NCBI GenBank assembly: GCA_902465775.1
Contig: CABQOJ010000040.1
Coordinates: 1 to 9,046, forward strand
Length of the DNA: 9,046 nucleotides
Direction: 5' to 3'
DNA from: an uncultured Porphyromonas sp.
GTDB lineage: Bacteria > Bacteroidota > Bacteroidia > Bacteroidales > Porphyromonadaceae
Below, in pieces: positions 1 to 5,685 of this stretch (position 1 is the stretch's first letter; every line of letters begins with the position of its first letter). Made by a program: the position numbers and the translations under genes. Below the pieces are notes generated by a model, which was not told where the DNA came from, ran no database searches, and worked only from the letters and a program-made list of their open reading frames with translations.

Positions 1-37
1 GCAGAAAGCATCGCCCTATGGACACCCTTACACCGTG

Positions 38-68
38 CAAAGGTAGAGCGTAATCCTTAGAGCAACAA
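38..68 (-). promoter_or_regulatory. Possible leftward Bacteroidota promoter
   Basis: On the minus strand, positions 45-38 read TACCTTTG, an exact match to the Bacteroidota -7 consensus TAnnTTTG. A TTG at 68-66 lies 20 bp upstream and could act as the -33 element. A minus-strand ATG at 11-9 would give a short leader into a gene that leaves the window after about three codons. The motif is short and may be chance, so the direction of the left neighbour is not settled. Confidence 0.35.
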
Positions 69-334
69 TACCAAATAGTAGGTAATCTGTTGTATATTAA
101 AGCGATGCGAACGTTCAGCACCTATCGTTCGAAGCCTCCTCCCCTCAATTGATTGAATTCTGAATACTATAAGTAGGGAGATGCGCCCAGATACTGCTTT
201 CTCACGAGGAAATTGAAATTCTCCAGGGAGCAATCGGCAAATTCCTCGGAACTTTGATTTCTTTCCTCCGAAGTTTCATTTCGTTCTTCCGAAGTTTCAT
301 TTCATTCTTCCGAAGTTTCATTTCATCCTTCCGA
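66..334. repeat. Long direct repeat, copy 1 (left of gene block)
   Basis: This stretch matches 8504-8750 in direct orientation with a constant offset of 8438 and no net insertions. By hand alignment, 66-243 differs from the right copy at about 9 positions, and 145-247 (about 103 bp) is identical. It contains a small hairpin (CGAACG at 108-113 pairing with CGTTCG at 126-131) and ends in a 21 bp tandem array. No coding capacity is convincing. It looks like a dispersed intergenic repeat family of unknown role. Confidence 0.9.
244..334. repeat. 21 bp tandem array, copy 1
   Basis: Units begin at 244, 265, 286, 307 and 328, exactly 21 bp apart. The core is TTCCGAAGTTTCATTTCATTC; the first unit is degenerate and the last is truncated. 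Because 21 bp is seven codons, the reverse strand yields a repetitive peptide of the type KLRKNEM without stops, but that is a by-product of the repeat and not evidence of a gene. The array sits between two related A/T-rich motifs, near 214-247 and 341-380. Confidence 0.85.
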
Positions 335-480
335 TAAAATGAGAAATATCTCCGTGAAGATTTTCAAATTCTTCCGAGGAAATCTTCGCACAACTCCACA
401 TTTCAGCCGATTACTCAGTTTTCTAGAAACAATTCTCCCTTTATTTCGCCATTTTATCTACATCATACAGCTAACAATCA
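335..480. other. Non-coding A/T-rich spacer with a hairpin
   Basis: I see no supportable gene here. An inverted repeat at 356-365 and 378-387 (GAAGATTTTC against GGAAATCTTC, one G-T wobble) could form a 10 bp stem with a 12 nt loop. The start of the stretch, around 341-380, resembles the motif that precedes the tandem array, so it is probably the decayed right edge of the repeat. Short open frames here lack any recognisable protein character. Confidence 0.5.
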
Positions 481-520
481 AACAGTTACGGCAATTTGCG
501 CCGACAACTGTTTTTTTTTG
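481..520 (+). terminator. Rho-independent terminator
   Basis: AACAGTT at 481-487 pairs with AACTGTT at 506-512, and CGGC at 489-492 pairs with GCCG at 500-503. A small A/AC internal loop separates the two helices and the terminal loop is 7 nt. A run of T follows through 519. This is a classic intrinsic terminator for rightward transcription. It insulates the promoter at 533 from any read-through coming from the left or from the repeat region; the gene it serves is not visible. Confidence 0.7.
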
Positions 521-532
521 TTAAACATTTCG

Positions 533-540
533 TACCTTTG
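533..540 (+). promoter_or_regulatory. Main promoter of the 13-gene block (-7 element)
   Basis: TACCTTTG matches the Bacteroidota sigma-70 -7 consensus TAnnTTTG exactly. It lies just after the terminator and about 70 bp before the first start codon at 611, a plausible leader length. A TTTG at 517-520 is present but only 12 bp upstream, closer than the usual 19-21 bp, so the -33 element is uncertain. No other good promoter is visible before 8953, which supports transcription of the block from this site. Confidence 0.65.
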
Positions 541-610
541 CCAGTGAAGTTACTAAGGAGCCTCTGCTCCATTTCAAAAAGACATAACAACAATCAGATG
601 AGATAACCCT

Positions 611-784
611 ATGGGACGCAAACGATCGACACCAATACCCGGTCTCTCCTTCTCATGGCAGAGAGCCGTAGGCGTAACAAAGCTCAGACAGCGAGTATCT
701 CGGCGCACAGGTATCCCAACGAGCAAGAGTGGTCTGAACCAAAAGATAGGCCGTGGCATCCTAAAGAAACTATTCGGACGATAA
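611..784 (+). CDS. Small cationic conserved protein, 57 aa
   Basis: The ATG at 611 opens a 57-codon frame ending TAA at 782-784; the protein begins MGRKRSTPIPGLSFSW and ends ILKKLFGR. It contains about 15 Lys/Arg and no Asp or Glu, so it is strongly basic. Proline and glycine near the start (TPIPGLSFSW) and the segment RRTGIPTSKSGL look conserved. I recall similar small hypothetical proteins in other Bacteroidales, without a function. It is the first gene after the promoter at 533 and sits 26 bp before the next start. The longer frame beginning at 655 overlaps it in another phase, which argues that the neighbour's true start is 811. Nucleic-acid or acidic-protein binding is possible from charge alone. 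The gene call is fairly sure; the function is unknown. Confidence 0.75.
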   Translation: MGRKRSTPIPGLSFSWQRAVGVTKLRQRVSRRTGIPTSKSGLNQKIGRGILKKLFGR

Positions 785-810
785 AACAAACCTATAACAC
801 GATAAATCCT

Positions 811-1701
811 ATGGACAAAATCAAAGTATTTGGCAAAGCCCAAAACCGCACAGCGCTAGGCATCGTACATGCTTACATGATTATGTATCCACATGCGACC
901 CTAGCAGACCTGCGCAAAGCATTTCCTAATGAGCTAAACCCTGACAAGGGTGTCCCAGAGACCTTTATATATGCAGAGGAAAAGGGGACTACAGCTAATT
1001 GGGACGGTTACTTTAAGGCTCCCGACGAACTACTCACGACGGGTGACGGCAAGAAAGTCGCTCTCGTCAGTATGTGGACCAAACCGAGCTTCGAGAGAAT
1101 CGTACGTCATGCTACACAGTATGATATTGTGGTAGCAGAGTTTGAAAAAGCTGGACGAGTTGGCGAGAAGGGAGGCTTCCGACTAGAGTATCTCAACGGC
1201 TACATCCCCCCAGTGGCTAAGAAGAAAGGACTCCCCTGGTGGCTCTGGCTCATCATCGCACTACTCCTCATCGGTGGCGTCACCGCATTCTTCCTGCTTC
1301 GTAAGCCCAAGGTGGTCGAGGTCGAGAAGGTAGTCACAGTCGAGAAGGTAGTCTATCGAGATCGTGTTGAGAAGATTGAGAAAGACTTCAATGCCGCCAA
1401 GTTTGTCCAGGGGAAAGCAGATCTAACAGACGAGACTAAGTTTGTCCTCCATGACCTAGCCAAACTGATGGAGGAAAATCCTGACCTAAAGCTCAAGATC
1501 GAGGGCCACACCTCAGAGGAGGGCGATGAGGCCTTCAATCAGCGCCTCTCAGAGGAGCGAGCTCAAGTCGCTGTAGACTTCCTCATCAGCCAAGGCATCT
1601 CGGCAGACCGCTTGCAAGCTGAGGGTAAGGGATCTAGTGAACCGATTGATCCAAACAACCCAGATGTCAATAGGCGCACTGAATTCATTGTCATAGAGTG
1701 A
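811..1701 (+). CDS. Inner-membrane protein with conserved N-terminal domain and C-terminal OmpA-like domain, 296 aa
   Basis: I place the start at ATG 811 (MDKIKVFGKAQ), because the frame open from 655 overlaps the 57-aa gene and its extra 52 residues look like out-of-frame noise. Residues 1-135 form a soluble, presumably cytoplasmic domain with LADLRKAFPNELN and a tryptophan in NWDGYF; I do not recognise the family. Residues 141-163 are one membrane helix flanked by Lys/Arg. Residues 168-192 are a Val/Glu/Lys-rich linker, likely coiled coil. Residues 194-296 are an OmpA C-terminal-like domain with GHTS at 232-235, NQRLSEERAQ at 243-252 and a terminal NRRTEF. There is no signal peptide, so N-in/C-out topology is expected, with the OmpA domain in the periplasm near peptidoglycan. 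The OmpA Asp that contacts diaminopimelate is Ser here, while the Arg is kept. The last 114 residues are about 70% identical to the protein at 2783. Confidence 0.85.
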   Translation: MDKIKVFGKAQNRTALGIVHAYMIMYPHATLADLRKAFPNELNPDKGVPETFIYAEEKGTTANWDGYFKAPDELLTTGDGKKVALVSMWTKPSFERIVRHATQYDIVVAEFEKAGRVGEKGGFRLEYLNGYIPPVAKKKGLPWWLWLIIALLLIGGVTAFFLLRKPKVVEVEKVVTVEKVVYRDRVEKIEKDFNAAKFVQGKADLTDETKFVLHDLAKLMEENPDLKLKIEGHTSEEGDEAFNQRLSEERAQVAVDFLISQGISADRLQAEGKGSSEPIDPNNPDVNRRTEFIVIE

Positions 1702-1756
1702 GCTCTCAGAGGCTCACCATCACAACGCAACTAATAACCAACTAAGTAATACTACA

Positions 1757-1915
1757 ATGGCAGTAAAACGAACTAAATCAGGTAAAATCGACAAGCGTAC
1801 CAAGGAAGGTAAGGCTATGCTCGAAAATCTAGCAAAGGCTCGCGCAGCAGCCGCAAGAAAACGTCGTCAAGAAGACGCTAGTCTACTCAGACGTATCAAA
1901 CGAATGCTCAAATAA
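1757..1915 (+). CDS. Small Lys/Arg-rich helical protein, 52 aa
   Basis: The ATG at 1757 follows an A-rich leader and opens 52 codons to a TAA at 1913-1915. The protein starts MAVKRTKSGKIDKRTKEGK and ends LLRRIKRMLK. It has about 19 Lys/Arg against 5 Asp/Glu, and its second half, with AKARAAAARKRRQ, is predicted to be a continuous amphipathic helix. It lies 55 bp after the OmpA gene and 19 bp before the acidic TerB-like gene, in the same direction, which supports translation as part of the operon. No membrane segment is present. Charge suggests binding to nucleic acid or to an acidic partner such as its neighbour, but this is inference. I do not recognise a named family. Confidence 0.65.
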   Translation: MAVKRTKSGKIDKRTKEGKAMLENLAKARAAAARKRRQEDASLLRRIKRMLK

Positions 1916-1934
1916 AAAAGACAACGACAGAACT

Positions 1935-2351
1935 ATGAAATCAGATATAAAGAATGTAGCAGCTTTTCTAGCTGTAGCCATCTGGGCAGACGGCGTATAC
2001 TCTGAGGAGGAAAACGAAATGCTTACGGACATCGCTGAGGCGCTTGGCGTAGACTCCGCAACTCTCATCCAGCAGGTACAGGAGGCGGTCGCCACGCTAG
2101 AGGATAAGGATGACGACGCTATCCAAGAGTACCTCATCGACAACGCTTCGGCTATCGAAGAGGATGAGACCAAGCGACTCTTGCAGTGCGCTATCGAGAT
2201 CGTCATGGCAGACAACGTTGTCACACTGGATGAGGTGCAGGTACTCTTTGACCTAGCTGACGCTATGGGCGGAGAGGTCGAGCATGCCGATGTGACGCTC
2301 ATGCTACTAGACCTCGTTAAGTACAGCCCAGAGATCGAAGTCGAGTTCTAA
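1935..2351 (+). CDS. Acidic TerB-like protein, 138 aa
   Basis: This is an all-helical cytoplasmic protein with two similar motifs: WADGVYSEEENEML at 17-30 and MADNVVTLDEVQVL at 91-104. Each has an A-D-x-x-V turn followed by an acidic helix, which is the look of the TerB/DjlA-like fold. TerB proteins belong to tellurite-resistance (ter) and related stress systems and are thought to act at the inner face of the membrane, possibly with metal ions. Roughly 34 Asp/Glu against 6 Lys/Arg make it extremely acidic. The start at 1935 follows the previous stop by 19 bp. No TerC, TerD or TerZ partner is visible, so this is not a standard ter operon, and tellurite resistance should not be assumed. The antisense open frame at 1883-2302 is a shadow of its acidic codons. 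Fold assignment is by motif only. Confidence 0.75.
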   Translation: MKSDIKNVAAFLAVAIWADGVYSEEENEMLTDIAEALGVDSATLIQQVQEAVATLEDKDDDAIQEYLIDNASAIEEDETKRLLQCAIEIVMADNVVTLDEVQVLFDLADAMGGEVEHADVTLMLLDLVKYSPEIEVEF

Positions 2352-2380
2352 TAATACTAATAACCAATAACTATAACAAC

Positions 2381-2695
2381 ATGGCAGACTTTCGCATTGA
2401 CAGCCGCATGAAGGTTAAGACCCTCAAGGCAAACTTTAAGAAAGAATTTGGAGCTACGCTCCGCGTCTACACGACGGAAAATTGTAAAGCAATGGCCGAT
2501 GACGAGGCTACAATCGGATCTCTCATGACCTCCTCCGCAAAGGGTGGTGTGCTGACCGTAGGTGGCAACCTAAGAGTCGGTAACTTTGAGAAGAAGATTG
2601 CTGAGCTATACGGCGTAGGCGTGCAAGTGGCCAATGCCAAGAACACCGAGCTCAGTAGCGACGATATCACACTAGTCGCTGCAGGCAAGAAGTAA
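2381..2695 (+). CDS. Conserved 104-aa protein with internal duplication
   Basis: A small soluble protein starting MADFRIDSRMKVKTLKANF. Two halves resemble each other: residues 10-30 (KVKTLKANFKKEFGATLRVY) and 64-83 (LRVGNFEKKIAELYGVGVQV). Both follow the pattern of a strand, then a helix of alternating Lys and hydrophobic residues, then [FY]-G, then a strand, each followed by Asp/Glu-rich residues (DDEAT and SDDITL). This suggests two tandem alpha/beta units. I recall homologous hypothetical proteins in other bacteria, but no established function. It has no signal peptide or membrane segment, so it is likely cytoplasmic. It starts 29 bp after the TerB-like gene and is followed by a strong hairpin at 2707-2745, so it may close the first half of the operon. 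Confidence 0.8.
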   Translation: MADFRIDSRMKVKTLKANFKKEFGATLRVYTTENCKAMADDEATIGSLMTSSAKGGVLTVGGNLRVGNFEKKIAELYGVGVQVANAKNTELSSDDITLVAAGKK

Positions 2696-2706
2696 CCTAA
2701 GTAGAT

Positions 2707-2745
2707 GTCAATGGAGCACTACTCCTCAATAGTGTCTCCATTGAC
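2707..2745 (+). promoter_or_regulatory. Strong hairpin between two halves of the operon
   Basis: GTCAATGGAG at 2707-2716 pairs perfectly with CTCCATTGAC at 2736-2745, and CACT at 2717-2720 pairs with AGTG at 2731-2734. The result is a 14 bp stem with one unpaired T (2735) and a 10 nt loop. No T-run follows, so it is not a standard intrinsic terminator. It could be a partial terminator, an mRNA-stabilising 3' end or a processing site that lowers or separates expression of the genes from 2783 onward. Confidence 0.6.
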
Positions 2746-2782
2746 TATCGTCTCACCCACACGTGGCTAAGCCATATCCCCT

Positions 2783-3226
2783 ATGAGCAAGAAGAAGATT
2801 ATAACTTACATTGTCCTGGTTCTCATCGGCATCGGATTCATTGGTGATTGTGTTAATAGGAGACAAAGGAATAAACTCTATCGTGAGCGGGTAGAGGAAC
2901 TGGAGCAGAACTTCAACGATGTCAAGTTCGCTAAGGGCAAAGCTGACCTAACCAGAGAGGCGCAGCTCGTCTTATGCGACCTGGCTAAGTTTATGGAGAG
3001 TCATTCAGGCCTAAAGCTCAAGCTAGAAGGGCACACTTCAAAGGAAGGCGATGAGACCTTTAACCAACGGCTCTCAGAGGCTAGAGCTCAGGCAGCTGTG
3101 GACTTTCTCATCAGTCAAGGGGTCTCTGCAGAGCGACTGAAAGCAGAGGGCAAAGGATCCACAGATCCTATAGACTCAGACAGTCTAGAGGTCAACCGTC
3201 GCACAGAGTTTGTCGTGATAGAGTAA
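2783..3226 (+). CDS. Membrane-anchored OmpA-like domain protein, 147 aa
   Basis: The protein starts MSKKKIITYIVLVLIGIGFIG, a single N-terminal membrane helix after a basic stretch; a Cys follows at 23 but the preceding Gly-Asp is a poor lipobox. Residues 29-45 are charged and helical, and 46-147 form an OmpA C-terminal-like domain with GHTS at 83-86, NQRLSEARAQ at 94-103 and terminal NRRTEF. It is a close paralogue of the C-terminal 114 residues of the 296-aa protein (about 79 of 114 identical by hand), lacking that protein's cytoplasmic domain. Canonical OmpA domains grip the diaminopimelate of peptidoglycan through an Asp and an Arg; here the Asp position is Ser and the Arg is kept. It probably sits on the periplasmic face of the inner membrane near the cell wall. 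It begins 37 bp after the hairpin. Confidence 0.85.
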   Translation: MSKKKIITYIVLVLIGIGFIGDCVNRRQRNKLYRERVEELEQNFNDVKFAKGKADLTREAQLVLCDLAKFMESHSGLKLKLEGHTSKEGDETFNQRLSEARAQAAVDFLISQGVSAERLKAEGKGSTDPIDSDSLEVNRRTEFVVIE

Positions 3227-3261
3227 GTCTCACAAGCTAACAACTAAAACCTAACGAAACT

Positions 3262-3618
3262 ATGGCACGGCGAACAAAGCTCGGAGATCTAGATATGCGA
3301 TTCAAGTCAAGCCATAGGATCGTAGCTCGGAGGAACTTCTTCGGATGCCTAGGCTCAGGCCTGTCAGCTCCATTTATATTGTTGTGGAAACTGATTGTAT
3401 TGCTTGGGAACCTGATACGAACTGTGGCTGTGAAGGCTTACACGCAGATCCACAATTCTGTGACATGGTACTCTAGCAGTATCAAGTTACTCCGCCGTGA
3501 ACTTGGGCCGAAGAATTTCCGTCTCTGTCTCAAAGTCATTCTTGTCTCATCTTTCATCCTAAGTTTTGTTCTCCTCATTATTCTTGCGCTGATATCATTG
3601 GCAACCTATTCTTCTTAA
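3262..3618 (+). CDS. Small two-TM membrane protein, 118 aa
   Basis: I do not recognise this protein. Its first 25 residues are basic and hydrophilic (MARRTKLGDLDMRFKSS). Hydrophobic segments follow at about 34-56 (including FILLWKLIVLLGNLI) and 89-114 (including ILVSSFILSFVLLIILALI). The middle part, 57-88, carries several Lys/Arg and a Trp-Tyr pair. The basic N-terminus favours both ends in the cytoplasm. No catalytic motif is visible. It is in line with its neighbours, 35 bp after the OmpA-like gene and 42 bp before the TPR-like gene, and the leader AACGAAACT before ATG resembles those of other genes in the block. It may be a membrane partner of the adjacent anchored proteins; that is inferred from position only. 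Confidence 0.7.
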   Translation: MARRTKLGDLDMRFKSSHRIVARRNFFGCLGSGLSAPFILLWKLIVLLGNLIRTVAVKAYTQIHNSVTWYSSSIKLLRRELGPKNFRLCLKVILVSSFILSFVLLIILALISLATYSS

Positions 3619-3660
3619 GCATTCACTCTATCCATCTAGAGAGTTATTAGACCCATTCTT

Positions 3661-4305
3661 ATGAGTACGAAGAAGATTATCATTTATGCTGTTCTAGCCC
3701 TCATCGCACTAGCATTAGTCGGTAACGTAGTCAGCACGGCTTGTAGCAGTAGTGCTGTCAAGCAGTTTAAGAAAGCCCTCGAAGATGGCAATCTCACCGA
3801 AGCCTCCAAGTATATCGAGCAGATTGACGACAGCTCCGACAAGAAGCGCTGTGCGCTACGTCTGATACGCGTCTACCTAGAGCTAGATAACCCCAAGCAG
3901 GCTATCTATGTATACGAGGTCCTCACGCCATACCACGAAGGTCGAGATAATATTTCGTACTCCTTTAACACCTACGAGCGGGATGCCTGTAAGCTCTTCA
4001 GAGACTACTTAGTCAAGCATGGAGACTACGAGACCGCTTGGAACTACTACCCCCTAAAGGCTCTTGATGAAAACTATATAGGTAATGCCCCCTGTCTCTA
4101 CGACTACATGAATGATGTCGTAGTGGCTATGTGCGCTGCTGGGCGACAAGATGAGGCTAGTCAGTTTGTACGGAGCAAGCTATCGTGGTTCGCCACCTAT
4201 GTAGACGCAAGCAGTAGTCAGTACGCCAGTGAGTATGCAGCTTTCCAAAGTAATCAGGTGAGAGAGCGACTAGAGCAACTCATCGATGAGTCTTATAACT
4301 ACTAG
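3661..4305 (+). CDS. Membrane-anchored TPR-like helical protein, 214 aa
   Basis: The N-terminus MSTKKIIIYAVLALIALALVG is a basic stretch plus one hydrophobic helix and closely resembles that of the 147-aa OmpA-like protein upstream. A Cys at 28 (STACSS) might be lipidated, but the lipobox is weak. Residues 32-130 and 145-175 contain several helix-turn-helix pairs of the TPR type, for example FKKALEDGNLTEASKYI, LELDNPKQAIYVYEVL, LVKHGDYETAWNYY and MCAAGRQDEASQFV. Such repeats usually bind other proteins, here probably in the periplasm. The C-terminal 40 residues are Ser/Gln/Glu-rich and end in YNY. The stop is 13 bp before the preferred start of the lipoprotein gene, which indicates tight coupling. 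No enzymatic motif is present and the partner is unknown. Confidence 0.75.
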   Translation: MSTKKIIIYAVLALIALALVGNVVSTACSSSAVKQFKKALEDGNLTEASKYIEQIDDSSDKKRCALRLIRVYLELDNPKQAIYVYEVLTPYHEGRDNISYSFNTYERDACKLFRDYLVKHGDYETAWNYYPLKALDENYIGNAPCLYDYMNDVVVAMCAAGRQDEASQFVRSKLSWFATYVDASSSQYASEYAAFQSNQVRERLEQLIDESYNY

Positions 4306-4318
4306 ACGAAGAGAAGGA

Positions 4319-5650
4319 ATGAAAGGTCTGTTACAGATACTCTATGGAGGTTTGCTCCTTTGCACTCTCCTGACTTGTGCTGGGTGTGGGCAAGGCAATA
4401 AAGAGGATGCAGAGCTTGACAAGATCTCTGAGCTAGAGCAGATGAAGTATGACAACATATCGCAAAAGCTAGACCTCCTCTGCTCAAAAGCTCAAAGTCC
4501 TCACTCCGATTTAGACTTACAGACGATCTATACTGAGTTAAGTCAGATTGAGTACGACTACAATCCTGACGGTATGGGCGAGCGTGCGCAGCAAAAGTGC
4601 CAGGAGCTCAAGGAGAGACTCGCTGTGCTACAAGCAGATCCGAGTAGTATACTACTGTCGTCACCCTCTGATGGGTCTAGCGCATCAGAGTCAACTTCTT
4701 CTTCTGGCAAGGGACTTATATCTAGGAGACACATGAAGGTAGACGCTGTCAAGCGTTATCCTTATTATCTCAAGGCTCAGGACCAGCTCCGCATCTCTTT
4801 GACTCCTCACGGCTCAGCGCTTGTCTCCCTCTTTGACATCAATCACCAGAAGCGTCTCAAGCAGTGGCACGTACAGAGTACTCTAGAGGAGCAGGTAACT
4901 ATACCATCGGACGGCATCTATATGATAGAGTTACGACCCGATAGTGGGGAGCTTATCGCCGATATATCTCTCTCATACGAAGGCTCAGATAGCGACAAGC
5001 GACCACGCGTCTCGGAACGAACGGTTAGCTGTAAGCAAGGAGACTTCCTGGCAGAAGCCACTGAGAGTGTTCGAGTATCAACAGTGTTTAAAGAGCCTAA
5101 GAAAGTTGGACTTCGAGGCAATCTCAAGTCTTTCTTCTCAGGTAAGTCTCGAGCTTTGATATCCGTACCTGTACCTGCGGGGAGTGATGCCATACTATAC
5201 TCTCTCCGTATATCTACCAATGAGAAGACAGCTCCCAGCGATGGCAAGTTTGCCGACAACTTATCCCTCGCTTCTAAGCAGATCAAGCTTTTGGGCATCA
5301 AGGTATACGAAAAGCGCACCCTCAGTAGTAGTGTCATCGACCGACTGCTCTTTAATACGCGTCCAGTTCGTGAGGAGGACGCCTTTTGCAATATGTATGT
5401 CTTGACCGATGCTACGCAAGCTAAGAAGTTTCAAGACGAGACAGCTTCCTCTGGGAACTATAAGTATGATGTAGAGCAGTCTCAGATGGGAACCCAATCT
5501 TGTAATGGTGAGCTCAAGCCCAAAGGGCGTAAGACCCTCTTCCTCGGCTTCGAAAACGAGCGCATGCGTTACGACAACTACATCTGGCTAGAAGTAGCCT
5601 CCTTGACACATACCAAGCAGTACACCCGACCAGTATATTTCACTAGATAA
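4319..5650 (+). CDS. Predicted lipoprotein, 443 aa, unknown function
   Basis: An in-frame ATG at 4286 exists inside the previous gene, but ATG 4319 is preferred. It directly gives MKGLLQILYGG, a classic lipoprotein signal with candidate lipidated Cys at 20 or 23 (LLTCAGC). Residues 28-105 are charged and helical with several Cys. Residues 108-130 are a Ser-rich linker. Residues 145-222 look like a beta-sandwich, with alternating strands such as LRISLT, ALVSLFD, VTIPSDGIYMIEL and LIADISLSYEG, similar in style to carbohydrate-binding or pre-peptidase C-terminal domains. Residues 230-443 appear mixed alpha/beta with no catalytic motif I recognise, ending TRPVYFTR. The protein is probably anchored in the outer or inner membrane facing the periplasm. 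It follows the TPR-like gene by 13 bp and may bind it or the peptidoglycan-proximal OmpA-like domains. The family is not identified. Confidence 0.75.
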   Translation: MKGLLQILYGGLLLCTLLTCAGCGQGNKEDAELDKISELEQMKYDNISQKLDLLCSKAQSPHSDLDLQTIYTELSQIEYDYNPDGMGERAQQKCQELKERLAVLQADPSSILLSSPSDGSSASESTSSSGKGLISRRHMKVDAVKRYPYYLKAQDQLRISLTPHGSALVSLFDINHQKRLKQWHVQSTLEEQVTIPSDGIYMIELRPDSGELIADISLSYEGSDSDKRPRVSERTVSCKQGDFLAEATESVRVSTVFKEPKKVGLRGNLKSFFSGKSRALISVPVPAGSDAILYSLRISTNEKTAPSDGKFADNLSLASKQIKLLGIKVYEKRTLSSSVIDRLLFNTRPVREEDAFCNMYVLTDATQAKKFQDETASSGNYKYDVEQSQMGTQSCNGELKPKGRKTLFLGFENERMRYDNYIWLEVASLTHTKQYTRPVYFTR

Positions 5651-5685
5651 TTCTTAAAACCAAACTAAAACCAACTAAAAGAACT

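Noticed and set aside
1..60. 3' end of a plus-strand gene reading to TAG at 58-60
   Set aside because: All three forward frames are open for part of this stretch and none is recognisable, while a leftward promoter match lies within it; evidence is too thin for a CDS call.
244..334. CRISPR array
   Set aside because: Units are contiguous 21 bp repeats without spacers, and no cas genes are present.
339..524. 61-aa plus-strand open frame
   Set aside because: It runs across the repeat edge and through the terminator and its T-run, and its composition (FLETILPLFRHFIYII) follows the A/T-rich DNA.
655..810. Extension of the OmpA gene to an upstream ATG at 655
   Set aside because: It overlaps the well-formed 57-aa gene in another phase, and the extra residues (rich in scattered Arg, Gln, Pro) look like out-of-frame translation; ATG 811 has a normal leader.
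1883..2302. 139-aa minus-strand open frame
   Set aside because: It is the antisense of the acidic TerB-like gene; its Ser-rich sequence is what reverse-read Asp/Glu codons give.
1935..2351. Classical tellurite-resistance operon
   Set aside because: Only a TerB-like protein is seen; TerC, TerD, TerE or TerZ partners are absent.
4286..4318. Start of the lipoprotein gene at ATG 4286
   Set aside because: It would overlap the previous gene by 20 bp and put 11 polar residues before an otherwise standard lipoprotein signal that starts at 4319.
811..5650. Type VI or type IX secretion locus, suggested by OmpA-like domains and lipoprotein
   Set aside because: No sheath, Hcp, VgrG, TssB/C, Por or Spr component is visible, and OmpA-like domains are too widespread to indicate a secretion system.
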